Assembly (NCBI RefSeq): GCF_000482245.1
Contig: NZ_AWNH01000112.1
Location: forward strand, 248,001 to 312,000
Reading direction: 5' to 3'
Source: Leptolyngbya sp. Heron Island J
GTDB taxonomy: Bacteria > Cyanobacteriota > Cyanobacteriia > Phormidesmidales > Phormidesmidaceae
Length of the DNA stretch: 64,000 nucleotides
The position numbers and the translations under genes are program-made. The notes beneath the pieces were generated by a model. The model had not been told where the DNA came from and did no database searches. It saw only the letters and a list, made by a program, of their open reading frames with translations. Below, piece by piece: positions 56,748 to 64,000 of the stretch; the first letter of the stretch is position 1; each line of letters opens with the position of its first letter.

Positions 56748-56981
56748 ATGAAAAAGCGATTAAAGCCCCTGGAACTCTTCTTGTCTGTAGGTATGGTTGC
56801 TGTTCTTAGCGCTTGTGGTGGCGCAGGGGGAGAAGGTGATGACGCCACAGAATCAGCTCCTGATGTGGAAGACGTTGCCCCTGAAGGTGGTGAAGGTGGC
56901 GAAGGCGACGACGAAGGTGAAGACGAAGAAGAGGGTGAAGACGAAGAAGGTGGCGAAGGCGGCGAAGGCGGCGAAGATTAA
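56748..56981 (+). CDS. Small Glu/Gly/Asp-rich lipoprotein
   Basis: 77-aa protein. A signal peptide with lipobox LSAC (Cys23) is followed by a tail built almost only of Gly, Glu and Asp (EGGEGGEGDDEGEDEEEGED and onward), strongly acidic. The repeat GAAGGTGGCGAAGG in the DNA suggests growth by slippage. The EGGEGG style is shared with the phosphatase lipoprotein at 51975. A cation-binding or spacer role is possible. It starts at ATG 56748 after a modest CAGGTA site. Confidence 0.7.
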   Translation: MKKRLKPLELFLSVGMVAVLSACGGAGGEGDDATESAPDVEDVAPEGGEGGEGDDEGEDEEEGEDEEGGEGGEGGED

Positions 56982-57041
56982 GCCATTGTCATTGCTCTGA
57001 ATACTTTCCTTATTCTTCTGCCCTCATTCCTCCGCCCTCAA

Positions 57042-57105
57042 TGCTGCTGTCCCTTGCCCTACCCCATGGTGATCTCGCCGTGGTCTCGCCTAGATGACAG
57101 CAGCA
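57042..57105. terminator. Long hairpin between convergent genes
   Basis: TGCTGCTGTC (57042-57051) and GACAGCAGCA (57096-57105), a perfect 10-bp inverted repeat with a 44-base loop that can itself fold. It lies between two convergent genes and could end both transcripts. No T-run. Confidence 0.35.
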
Positions 57106-57132
57106 GCCATTCTCTTTAACAAAAGACCTGCA

Positions 57133-58089
57133 CTACATATCCCATAGGGCAGCCAGCGTATAAGGCCCGCCTTCAACTTGCCAAAAATCACCACTTACAT
57201 AGCGGCGATTTAGATCAAGCGCAGCGATTGCCTGTATGTCTGCTGGCGTCAGGGATAGGTCTGCCGCTGCCAGGTTTTGTTGGATACGGGCAGGATTGAC
57301 TGATTTAGGGATGACGGCAGTACCCCGATGAATCGCCCAGCTGATCAGCACCTGGGCAGGGGTGACTCCATGCTGTTTAGCGATCGCAACAATTGTCGAG
57401 TTTTCCAACAAAACCGGCTCATCATCTGCCTTTAGACTGTCTGGGCGGTCGGATGAACCCAGGGGAGAATAGGCGGTGAGATAGATAGTATTGGCCTGGC
57501 AAAAATCCAGCATTGTCGGCTGTTGTAGATAAGGATGCAGCTCAATCTGGTTCATTTCCGGCTTGAGCCGGGCATTTTCTAGCAAATCCTGAAGTTTTGC
57601 CGTACTAAAGTTCGATACCCCGATATGACGGCATAGCCCTTCATCTGCCAGCACTTCCATCTCACTCCAGGTAATTAAAATTGGTAGAACCTCAGGCGAG
57701 ACTAATTTTTCTGCTGTTAGGGGAAACGAGGCTCCCTTTTTCATCGCTACCGGCCAGTGGATCAAGTACAGGTCCAGATAATCTAACTGCAGGTTCACAA
57801 GAGTTTCTTCCAGGGCTGGGCGCACATTCTCAGGCGCATGGGAATCATTCCAGAGCTTTGAGGTGATCCACATTTGCTCTCGGGTAACGATGCCCTCGCT
57901 AAATGATTCTGATAGAGCCCGACCGATTTCCGCTTCATTGCCATAGATATGGGCACAGTCGATATGGCGATAGCCTGCTGCGATCGCGGTCTTAACCGCC
58001 TTATAAACATCGCCCGGCGACGACTTCCAGGTGCCCAATCCTAAAATTGGCATCTGATCGCCATTTTCAAACTCAAGTGTAGCTACCAT
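57133..58089 (-). CDS. Aldo/keto reductase
   Basis: 318-aa cytosolic NADPH-dependent oxidoreductase with a TIM-barrel fold. The catalytic set is in place: Asp in GYRHIDCAHIYGNE near residue 43 with Tyr five on, Lys in WITSKLWN near 77 and His in LYLIHWP near 110. The NADPH site IPKSVNPARIQQN lies near residue 261, and GVSNF near 157. The fold family reduces aldehydes and ketones of sugars and lipids; the substrate cannot be told. It stands alone on the minus strand. Confidence 0.92.
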   Translation of the reverse strand: MVATLEFENGDQMPILGLGTWKSSPGDVYKAVKTAIAAGYRHIDCAHIYGNEAEIGRALSESFSEGIVTREQMWITSKLWNDSHAPENVRPALEETLVNLQLDYLDLYLIHWPVAMKKGASFPLTAEKLVSPEVLPILITWSEMEVLADEGLCRHIGVSNFSTAKLQDLLENARLKPEMNQIELHPYLQQPTMLDFCQANTIYLTAYSPLGSSDRPDSLKADDEPVLLENSTIVAIAKQHGVTPAQVLISWAIHRGTAVIPKSVNPARIQQNLAAADLSLTPADIQAIAALDLNRRYVSGDFWQVEGGPYTLAALWDM

Positions 58090-58331
58090 CTATCTGCTCC
58101 AAGGTGTGAGGCATTGAGCCCTGTCTTTTCATCAAAGTAGCAGGGAAAATTCAATTTGAGTTAAATTCAGCTGAAGTTCTGCAATAGCTGGGGATAAGGC
58201 CGATTACCGACGACGTGTTTTACTCAAGACGTTGGATGGGCTCAACGGTGGTGGCCATAAACAGGTACTGATGTGTTTTACTATCTCTGGCTCAGGTTGC
58301 TTCATTGTCACACTAACCCCAAATAAATTGC

Positions 58332-58940
58332 TCAGGCCGTTTCCAGAACAAAGTTGAAGGTAGCTTGTTTAAGATCATTGCTATTGTCTACAGCCATGAG
58401 CAAAACTGGGTTAAAGAGAAAATCTCTTTGGTTGGCAGGTTCTTCTGGAAAGTAAAGCTGTGTAGTTAGAACCGGCTGATTAGGGGCCTGTACTTTAATA
58501 TGAAAGTGACGGGTGCGCCCAGGGTAGATGCCTGGCACGATGGTTTCAATTTGGTAGCGTCCGTCTGCGTCTGTGAACTGATGGCCGCGAAACCGATAGC
58601 CGCTATTGTCATAATTACCCTGATCGTCAGTATGCCAGCAATCGACTAGAGCACCGGCAATCGGCACACATTGGGACGAGAGCACCTGACCGGCGAGCAC
58701 CATCGCTGTGCCCGAAAAACCTGGCTCTAGCAGGGATTGTCGTTCTGGAGAATCGGGGGTGTAGAAGGGGCCTGCCGTCTGGGAGGGTGTCATCAGATCG
58801 TCACCACAGGCGGGGGTGGCCTGAGCTGTTTGACGAGTCGTGTTATTGAGGGACCGGCTGCAGGTGGCCGATAGGAAGGAGACTAGGGTGACAGGCCCCA
58901 GCTGTAAAAGGGTACGACGATTTAACCGTTGTCTAGGCAT
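58332..58940 (-). CDS. Intradiol-dioxygenase-like lipoprotein or Tat protein
   Basis: 202-aa protein. The N-terminus has an RR motif (LNRRTLLQLG) and a hydrophobic part ending SATC, so Tat export with lipid anchoring is likely. The core has the protocatechuate-dioxygenase beta-sandwich and all four iron ligands: Tyr in DQGNYDNSG near 111, and Tyr-His-His in PGIYPGRTRHFHIKV near 140-150. Exported members of this family are often of unknown substrate. It is alone, 242 bases upstream of the aldo/keto reductase on the same strand. Confidence 0.82.
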   Translation of the reverse strand: MPRQRLNRRTLLQLGPVTLVSFLSATCSRSLNNTTRQTAQATPACGDDLMTPSQTAGPFYTPDSPERQSLLEPGFSGTAMVLAGQVLSSQCVPIAGALVDCWHTDDQGNYDNSGYRFRGHQFTDADGRYQIETIVPGIYPGRTRHFHIKVQAPNQPVLTTQLYFPEEPANQRDFLFNPVLLMAVDNSNDLKQATFNFVLETA

Positions 58941-59010
58941 GAGAGGTACTCATAATTCCCGAACTGTGTTTTATGGTAGACTCCGCCTGTAAAATCGGCT
59001 ACTGATACCT

Positions 59011-59049
59011 TAACCCTCCTAACCAATGGCTGAGTAGTTAGGAGGGTTA
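59011..59049 (-). terminator. Terminator after the membrane protein gene
   Basis: TAACCCTCCTAAC and GTTAGGAGGGTTA, a perfect 13-bp stem with a 13-base loop, 23 bases after the stop of the minus-strand gene at 59073. No strong T-run. Confidence 0.6.
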
Positions 59050-59072
59050 CAAAGTTAGGGGTGGTGAGATCG

Positions 59073-59702
59073 CTAAGTTGTAGCTTGTGGCCCGACGTCT
59101 CCAGTAGTTTCTGTCTTTTCTGAAGAGGCTACGTCTGAATCAGTGTTTTCCTTTACCGCCTCTGCTATCTCAGCTGTTGGCATGGCGGCATCTTTTGTGT
59201 GAAAGAAATCTCCGATGCTGTCTTTCCAGCTTTGATACAGGCTGCTGATACGACTTCTCCACTTCTCACGATTCTGTTCCGCTTTTTGTGGAAACCATGA
59301 GAACACTAGCAGATCTAGCACAAGCTCTAGACTTCTAACGATAGCTAGTAGAAAACCTGTGAGTAATTTGTAATGGATTAAATAGTAAGGAGTAAACAGA
59401 ATTGCAGAGAACCAAAGCAGATTGTCAAAAACTTCTTTATCAAGGTTGAAGGAGATACTGACGTGGACCCGGAGTAAGGTGTACCACAGAGAGACAACAA
59501 CCAGGGTGCTAACGACAAACCCGATAATTCCTTCAGTTTTCTGCCATACAAACCGTACTAAATTCTTTGCGGTCGTCCAAACGATACCTGCTAGCGCCAA
59601 GGCGAGCACACCGTAAGTGGCCAGGTTAGTCAAGTCAAGGTCACTAAGGTCACCGAGCATTGAGGTGTCGATCTGCTGCAGCCAGTCAATCAGAGGTTCC
59701 AT
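59073..59702 (-). CDS. Hypothetical membrane protein
   Basis: 209-aa protein with about three or four membrane helices (YGVLALALAGIVWTTA, GFVVSTLVVVSLWYTLL, LWFSAILFTPYYLIHY, FLLAIVRSLELVLDLLVF) and a hydrophilic, Ser/Thr/Glu-rich C-terminal tail from about residue 150. No family is recognised. It starts at ATG 59702 and is closed by a hairpin. Confidence 0.62.
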   Translation of the reverse strand: MEPLIDWLQQIDTSMLGDLSDLDLTNLATYGVLALALAGIVWTTAKNLVRFVWQKTEGIIGFVVSTLVVVSLWYTLLRVHVSISFNLDKEVFDNLLWFSAILFTPYYLIHYKLLTGFLLAIVRSLELVLDLLVFSWFPQKAEQNREKWRSRISSLYQSWKDSIGDFFHTKDAAMPTAEIAEAVKENTDSDVASSEKTETTGDVGPQATT

Positions 59703-60035
59703 AATTTTTCGCTCCTTGGCAGGGATGCTTTAGTTGCAAGGTAGGACAGACATCTTAACGGTGCCCTTCATCGATAGCGTAGCTTCTATGTACTGGTCTG
59801 TGACGTACGGTTTTCCCTATCTATCTGGACTTTACCTTCAGCATCGTCTGAGTAGATTCCTGCCTGATTTGTAATGTTTCTGGCTAAGATTTGTTTAAAA
59901 GCTTGCCAATCACTGGAAGGATTATTCGCCGATGGCTTCCATTAATCTCAGAATGGTTGAAACGGTCGTGATAAGAGCTGATTTATAAAGATAGACTGAA
60001 AAAATGAGATCACAGTTAGTCAATCCTTAAAAAGG
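59703..60035. other. Gap before the IS remnant
   Basis: 333 bases. It presumably carries the promoter of the membrane protein gene on the minus strand and the left junction of the IS remnant. No terminal inverted repeat of the IS was recognised. Confidence 0.35.
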
Positions 60036-60415
60036 GGGGTGTCTACGGCTATGACGGTGGCAAGAAAGTTAAAGGCCATAAGCGGCATATCGTCGTAGAT
60101 TCCCAAGGGTTACTGATTGGCATGTTAGTCACCGAAGCTAATATGTCTGAGCGGTTAGGGAGGGTTGTGGTGTTTGATGAGTCGATAGAAGTACTCTCCA
60201 AGTTAAAGGTTGTCTGGGTAGTTCAAGACTATTCGGGAAAGAATTTTGCCAATGCGATTAAACAAGTTTGTGGAGAGTCGGTTCGTGTTGAAGTTATTGA
60301 GCGAAAGTCGAAGGGATTTGAGATCTTACCAAAGCGCTGGATCGTTGAACGAACATTTGGTTGGCTCAATCGATTTCGGCGTTTGAGTAAGGACTATGAG
60401 TTGTATACCGAATGA
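60036..60415 (+). pseudogene. IS5-family transposase remnant (IS427-like)
   Basis: In one frame from about 60036: GVYGYDGGKKVKGHKRHIVVDSQG, then RWIVERTFGWLNRFRRLSKDYE near the end, which are hallmarks of the C-terminal part of IS5/IS427 DDE transposases. The N-terminal half with the first catalytic Asp is absent. An ATG at 60122 opens only a fragment. No terminal repeats or target duplication were seen, so this is a dead insertion. Confidence 0.8.
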
Positions 60416-60837
60416 ATGTTTTTCGGCCAGAAACGCTACAGCGGTTGGTTGAACTTAAAATCTCTTATAAACACTCTTTTTATGCTGAAGATTTGCATGC
60501 TACTTTAACTACAGAGCCATTTTCGGAGGAAGCAGATCAAAAACTCAACCGGTTTATTGATTCTGTATGGCAACAACTTAATGTTCGTTCACTCTTGGTA
60601 GAGGCTGTTAAAAGTGCTTCTGAGAAAGAAAACAATGAACCAGTAAGCGTTGAACATGTACGTGTTGCCTTCAATCACATGCATACAGACGATGAAATTC
60701 CAAATTTTTCGAAAAAGAAAGAGGTGCGAGACCTGTTAGTAGAATTAGCATCTCCCTTTACAGGTTGTCTAAGACGCAAGTATCAGGGCAATCAAGAGCG
60801 CTTTTATTTTCTAAGAAAACTAGAAATCGGTACATAG
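60412..60837 (+). CDS. Hypothetical protein abutting the IS remnant (possibly 5'-truncated)
   Basis: 141-aa helical, charged protein starting MNVFRPETLQRLVELKISYKH. Its ATG overlaps the end of the transposase remnant (ATGA), so the present start may be created by the insertion and the original N-terminus lost. The text has long amphipathic helices (SVWQQLNVRSLLVEAVKSASEKE) and ends LRKLEIGT. No family is recognised. No clear ribosome-binding site. Confidence 0.5.
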   Translation: MNVFRPETLQRLVELKISYKHSFYAEDLHATLTTEPFSEEADQKLNRFIDSVWQQLNVRSLLVEAVKSASEKENNEPVSVEHVRVAFNHMHTDDEIPNFSKKKEVRDLLVELASPFTGCLRRKYQGNQERFYFLRKLEIGT

Positions 60838-60927
60838 GTTCTACTCAATTGACATTTCGACGATTATCAGAGTGAGCGCTACAGTAGAAGTTGATTGAGC
60901 ATCAATTGATTGGGAGGTGAAACCTTT

Positions 60928-61179
60928 ATGGAAGCCATAATTGAGACAATTGTAAGTAAGCTACGACGCTTATCCACCTCTAAGCTACAAATCATCCTAG
61001 AGTTTGTAAACTTCCTTGACTGGCAAGAATCTCAGGCAAAGGAGGCTACCTATAGTCAAGAGCAACAGTCAACCTGGAACACCCTAGTCAAAGAATGTGC
61101 TGGTGCCTGGCCTGATTTCCCTACTAGTGAAGAAATCAGAGCAGATCTGGGTCAGGATTCACCCAGGGAAACATTTTAA
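60928..61179 (+). CDS. VapB-type antitoxin (DUF2281-like)
   Basis: 83-aa protein from ATG 60928, with GGGAGGTGA about 8 bases before (an in-frame TTG at 60910 is part of that site). It begins with a helix (IETIVSKLRRLSTSKLQIILEFVNFLDW), as in DUF2281-type antitoxins, and ends with an acidic tail that could bind the toxin. It overlaps the PIN-domain gene by one base (TAATG). Confidence 0.75.
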   Translation: MEAIIETIVSKLRRLSTSKLQIILEFVNFLDWQESQAKEATYSQEQQSTWNTLVKECAGAWPDFPTSEEIRADLGQDSPRETF

Positions 61180-61571
61180 TGTACGTCCTAGACACCAATA
61201 CGCTGATTTACTTTTTCAAAGGTATGGGCCAGGTTGCCACACGAATAGAGACTACCTCCCCCAATGAAATTGCCATTCCAACCGTAGTTTTGTTTGAGTT
61301 ATACGTCGGCATTGCCAACTCTCAAAACCCAGAACCGCGCCAACAACTATTAGATAATCTGATTAGCCAAATTGTTATTCTGCCTTTTGATCAGCAATCA
61401 TCAAGATGCGCCGCCCTAATTCGAGCTCAACTAGAAAAAGCTGGTACCCCCATTGGACCAATAGACACCTTGATAGCAGGTATAGCCAAATGCCGAGGCG
61501 CAACCCTAGTTACCCATAACGTAAAAGAGTTTTCTAGGATAGCTGAATTGTTGATCGAAGATTGGTATTAA
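61179..61571 (+). CDS. vapC: VapC-type PIN-domain ribonuclease toxin
   Basis: 130-aa PIN protein. The acidic metal site is visible: Asp4 in YVLDTNTLIYF, Glu in VLFELYVGIA near residue 47, Asp in IGPIDTLIAG near 99, and THNVKEF near 117 in the place of the usual final acidic/Asn motif. PIN toxins cut tRNA or mRNA. It is translationally coupled to the antitoxin. The pair sits beside an IS remnant, in a region of turnover. Confidence 0.88.
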   Translation: MYVLDTNTLIYFFKGMGQVATRIETTSPNEIAIPTVVLFELYVGIANSQNPEPRQQLLDNLISQIVILPFDQQSSRCAALIRAQLEKAGTPIGPIDTLIAGIAKCRGATLVTHNVKEFSRIAELLIEDWY

Positions 61572-61619
61572 AAAACAACATTAAATTATCATAGCCTATA
61601 TAGCTCGTAGACTTTCAGG

Positions 61620-61767
61620 ATGTGGGAAAATCTGACCGACCGACACTCAGCCTTTCGTTACGATCAGAAAGTCGATATTTTCATCGAGCAATATCCTCCT
61701 GACATAGAGTTCAGATGAAATCGGTGATGAAATCGCCGCTCGCCTCAATCAGAATCTAGCGCAGTAG
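61620..61767 (+). pseudogene. Possible frameshifted coding remnant
   Basis: A 32-codon frame MWENLTDRHSAFRYDQKVDI and on ends at 61718; a -1-type shift there leads straight into DEIGDEIAARLNQNLAQ and a stop at 61767. Both parts have protein-like composition, so they may be pieces of one lost gene. No family is recognised. Confidence 0.3.
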
Positions 61768-62105
61768 GAAACCTGGAAATTCTATTCTTCTCCCAATGTC
61801 TCGTAGCCAATGAACACAGCTCCCCATCGCAATGGAGCTACAATCAGCCAGTCAGGTCTATCCATTGGACTTTTTGTGAAGCTAGGCTAATAGACAGCCT
61901 AACAGCGTGAAGTTTCTTTGAAGATAAGCTGTTCTTAAAAGAGAAAGACCAGTTAATCAACTTCAGTTAATCTTTTATTAAAGTTCTTCTCATTTGATCC
62001 TCATTACTGGCGTATTTTTCGCCCGCTGAGAAGCCTCCTTCCAGCCTTTACCGCTGCTGGGATGAACCGAGCTGGAAGACGCGCTATTTAGCAGTGTCTT
62101 TCAGC

Positions 62106-62134
62106 TGAAATCATAGTTCGGATCAGCAACGCCC
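62106..62134 (+). repeat. 29-base leader-like motif, copy 2
   Basis: Matches copy 1 (51771-51799) at 26 of 29 bases; it ends 36 bases before the phosphoesterase ATG, so it lies in the mRNA leader or promoter. A perfect palindrome TTTCAGCTGAAA overlaps its left end, and GCTGA...TCAGC can also pair. Confidence 0.6.
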
Positions 62135-62170
62135 CTGATTTCAAGAACATCACATCTATCTATTGAGCTT

Positions 62171-64000
62171 ATGCCCTCAAATCGTTTTAAGCTGTTTAGT
62201 CATGCTCTGTTAGCAACCCTAAGCACGAGCCTAATAGCTGTTGCACCTGCCCAGGCAGCCACCTTTCGCGTAAATCCCTATTTGCAACAGCCGTCTTCCG
62301 ATGGCATGTACTTCACCTGGTTCACTGAAGAAGATGTTGCTGGTACCCTCACGATTACAGGGACCGATCTCACTACACCCCTCACATTCGCTAGTAATCC
62401 TTCTTTAGAACCCGTTTTGGCTTACACCAATGCCGAAAGGGCTCAGGAAATTGGTGATCTAGAGCCAGGGTCCTGGTTACTGGGTGATAATAGCTACAAG
62501 CACACGATTGATGTACGTGGCTTAGCACCTAATACCACCTACGATTACACCGTTGCCCTGGGTGACAATGTCTTCAACTCTACGTTCAAAACAGCGCCCA
62601 CTGCAGATGATTGGGACAGCATTCGCTTTATTACCTTTGCTGATAGTGAAACTCAACCGGCAGGGCGTCTAATTGGTCGTGATTGGCAGCAGGGTGCTTT
62701 GGCACCAGGGTCAGCAGCTCGTCCCGATCCAGAGACTAGCCTGTGGGCTGAAACCTTTGGTACAACAGGGACTCGCCTCCGCTATGCCCTGACTGAAACA
62801 GAGGGGTATGCGGCCAACTTGGCTATTGTCAATAGTCGTCAGCCCGACTTCTTGATGATGCCTGGAGATCTGATGCAGGGTGGCGGCTATCAGCCTGGCT
62901 GGGATGAGTTCTTCCGTCACAATGCGGGTGAGTTTGATAGTGGTTTATCTGAGTATCCATTGCTGCCTGCCCTAGGCAATTGGGAGAACTTTGGTGCTCT
63001 TAATGGTGGCTATGGTCTTGATGAGGATGGTCGCTTTGGGCCTAAGTTTGGTCGTGATAAGTTCCACACGTACTTTGATGCGCCTGACAATGGCACACCT
63101 GAACATCAAGACAACTACTACCGCATTGACTACGGCCCGATTACGATTCTCACTTTAGATAGTTCTAATGGTGAGCCGGATGATACCCGCGATAACTATG
63201 GTGGTGAAGGTCAGCCTCCAAAAATCAGCGGTCTGGAATTTACTGGCCCTGGTACTGATACTCAGCAAAACTATACTCGTGAACAGTATGAAGCGGCTGG
63301 TGGCACTGACTTGGCTGACTTTAACCCTGGCAGCCCCCAGTGGAATTGGGTAATTGAACAGCTTGAAGATGCTCGGGCTCAGGGACAAATCATCTTTGCC
63401 CAGTTCCACCATGCCCCTTACTCTAGCGGTACCCATGGTTTTGCGATGAACCATGAGCTTTCCAGTGGTCAGGGGGGAACACCCTTGCGTCAGTACCATC
63501 CTCTATTTGAAGAGTATGGTGTTGTTGCTGTTTTCTCAGGCCATAGCGAAATGTTCGAGCGCAGCTTTGTGGATGAAGATGGCGATGGCGTTGGCGTGCA
63601 ATACTACGATGTTGGGATTGCCGGTGACGGTCTGCGTGGCGCAGTTCGCACAGAGGATGGCCAACCCTTAGGATATAACTCTTTTAGCCAATGGACGGCT
63701 GACCAGGATGCACCCGAGCTGTGGCAAGAGGTTGATGGTGTTTTACAAATCCTTGAAGGGGGTAAGCACTATGGCCATCTTGAAGTAAATCTTGAGCGTC
63801 ATGGAAAAAACACTGCAGTTACCTTTACTCCGGTGTATAGCTTTCCGCTACTTGACAGTAACTACAATGTGCTAGGCACTGAGCGTCGTGTATACAATGA
63901 TGAGATTTCATTATTGCTCACCTCAGAAGGAACTGTTGTCCCGGTGCCTGAACCAGGTGTTGTGTCGGCGTTGGCACTGTTTGGTCTGTCTGCCCTAGGA
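62171..64000 (+). CDS. Secreted PEP-CTERM metallophosphoesterase, purple-acid-phosphatase-like (partial, 3' end outside window)
   Basis: 610 codons without a stop to the right edge. A Sec signal peptide (cut after residue 29, APAQA) is followed by a fibronectin-like part (about 31-145) and a calcineurin-like domain. Metal-site motifs by position: Asp158 in FADSE, Asp233 in PGDLMQ, Asn270 in GNWEN, His413/His414 in FHHAPY and His458 in GHSEMFER. In purple acid phosphatases the last is GHxH and the fourth GNHE; here Glu460 and Trp271 take those second positions. PEP at 593-595 followed by a hydrophobic stretch is the start of a PEP-CTERM sorting signal for exosortase, with the basic end just outside. 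A role in phosphate scavenging is inferred. Confidence 0.85.
   Translation, partial: MPSNRFKLFSHALLATLSTSLIAVAPAQAATFRVNPYLQQPSSDGMYFTWFTEEDVAGTLTITGTDLTTPLTFASNPSLEPVLAYTNAERAQEIGDLEPGSWLLGDNSYKHTIDVRGLAPNTTYDYTVALGDNVFNSTFKTAPTADDWDSIRFITFADSETQPAGRLIGRDWQQGALAPGSAARPDPETSLWAETFGTTGTRLRYALTETEGYAANLAIVNSRQPDFLMMPGDLMQGGGYQPGWDEFFRHNAGEFDSGLSEYPLLPALGNWENFGALNGGYGLDEDGRFGPKFGRDKFHTYFDAPDNGTPEHQDNYYRIDYGPITILTLDSSNGEPDDTRDNYGGEGQPPKISGLEFTGPGTDTQQNYTREQYEAAGGTDLADFNPGSPQWNWVIEQLEDARAQGQIIFAQFHHAPYSSGTHGFAMNHELSSGQGGTPLRQYHPLFEEYGVVAVFSGHSEMFERSFVDEDGDGVGVQYYDVGIAGDGLRGAVRTEDGQPLGYNSFSQWTADQDAPELWQEVDGVLQILEGGKHYGHLEVNLERHGKNTAVTFTPVYSFPLLDSNYNVLGTERRVYNDEISLLLTSEGTVVPVPEPGVVSALALFGLSALG

Larger units (their letters stand above)
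61572..62170. other. Gap between vapC and the phosphoesterase
   Basis: About 600 bases. It holds a probable coding remnant (61620-61767), then AT-rich sequence, a CCAGC...GCTGG-type hairpin near 62051-62072, and the second copy of the leader-like motif at 62106-62134. Confidence 0.45.

Overview
The window is from a cyanobacterium, probably a motile, filament-forming or biofilm-forming one. The evidence is the chlorophyll-binding iron-stress protein IsiA, many HIP1-type palindromes (GCGATCGC), HpsA and HpsE homologues of the hormogonium polysaccharide system, a Pix/Tax-type phototaxis operon with bilin-binding GAF domains, and several cyanobacterial-style sensor kinases. No rRNA, tRNA or CRISPR array was seen. 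Genes run off both edges: hpsA at the left and a PEP-CTERM metallophosphoesterase at the right.

Layout. (1) 1-12.05 kb, mostly minus strand: hpsA (its 3' end lies outside), rpmB, htpG, then a five-gene polysaccharide operon read leftwards: hpsE, a GT2, a GT4 and two sulfotransferases. (2) 12.5-22.4 kb: a class II (B12) ribonucleotide reductase behind a terminator-like leader, a small membrane protein, an XPB-like helicase, a PstS-like lipoprotein paired with a histidine kinase, and an ABC-F ATPase. (3) 22.4-29.8 kb: a 1.4 kb gene-free region, then a compact putative natural-product locus. It holds a one-module NRPS without a condensation domain (A-MT-PCP-reductase), an ArpA/HalD-like protein in which all three iron ligands appear replaced, and a SET/post-SET protein. 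A strong terminator closes it. (4) 29.8-35.4 kb: two complex histidine kinases and a LAS-type metallopeptidase-like protein. (5) 35.4-44.0 kb, minus strand: a five-gene phototaxis operon (two-REC regulator, CheW, MCP with four GAFs, hybrid CheA, second CheW). GAF3 and GAF4 of the MCP each carry the two-cysteine DXCF signature of blue/green or violet/green cyanobacteriochromes.

(6) 44.4-55.2 kb is an iron-starvation island: isiA with adjacent Fur-like boxes, dps, a thioredoxin-like [2Fe-2S] protein (IdiC-like), a TonB-like protein, a FutA/IdiA ferric-binding protein with a Fur-like box, a Glu/Gly-rich lipoprotein phosphatase, a Crp-family regulator (IdiB-like), an alpha/beta hydrolase-fold protein and a Fur repressor with its own Fur-like box. 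(7) 55.5-59.7 kb: a trypsin-co-occurring-domain protein convergent with an HTH-GrpE-like protein (possible conflict-system parts), a Glu/Gly-rich lipoprotein, an aldo/keto reductase, an intradiol-dioxygenase-like protein and a membrane protein. (8) 60.0-62.1 kb is a plastic segment: an IS5-type transposase remnant, an unknown gene abutting it, a VapBC-type toxin-antitoxin pair and coding debris. (9) 62.17 kb to the end: the secreted phosphoesterase.

The most unusual items are the NRPS/ArpA-like/SET locus, the duplicated DXCF photoreceptor, two dispersed repeat families (one preceding a secreted-protein start and a signal-peptide-like stub), and the nrdJ leader. Family assignments come from motif recognition by eye; no database search was run.
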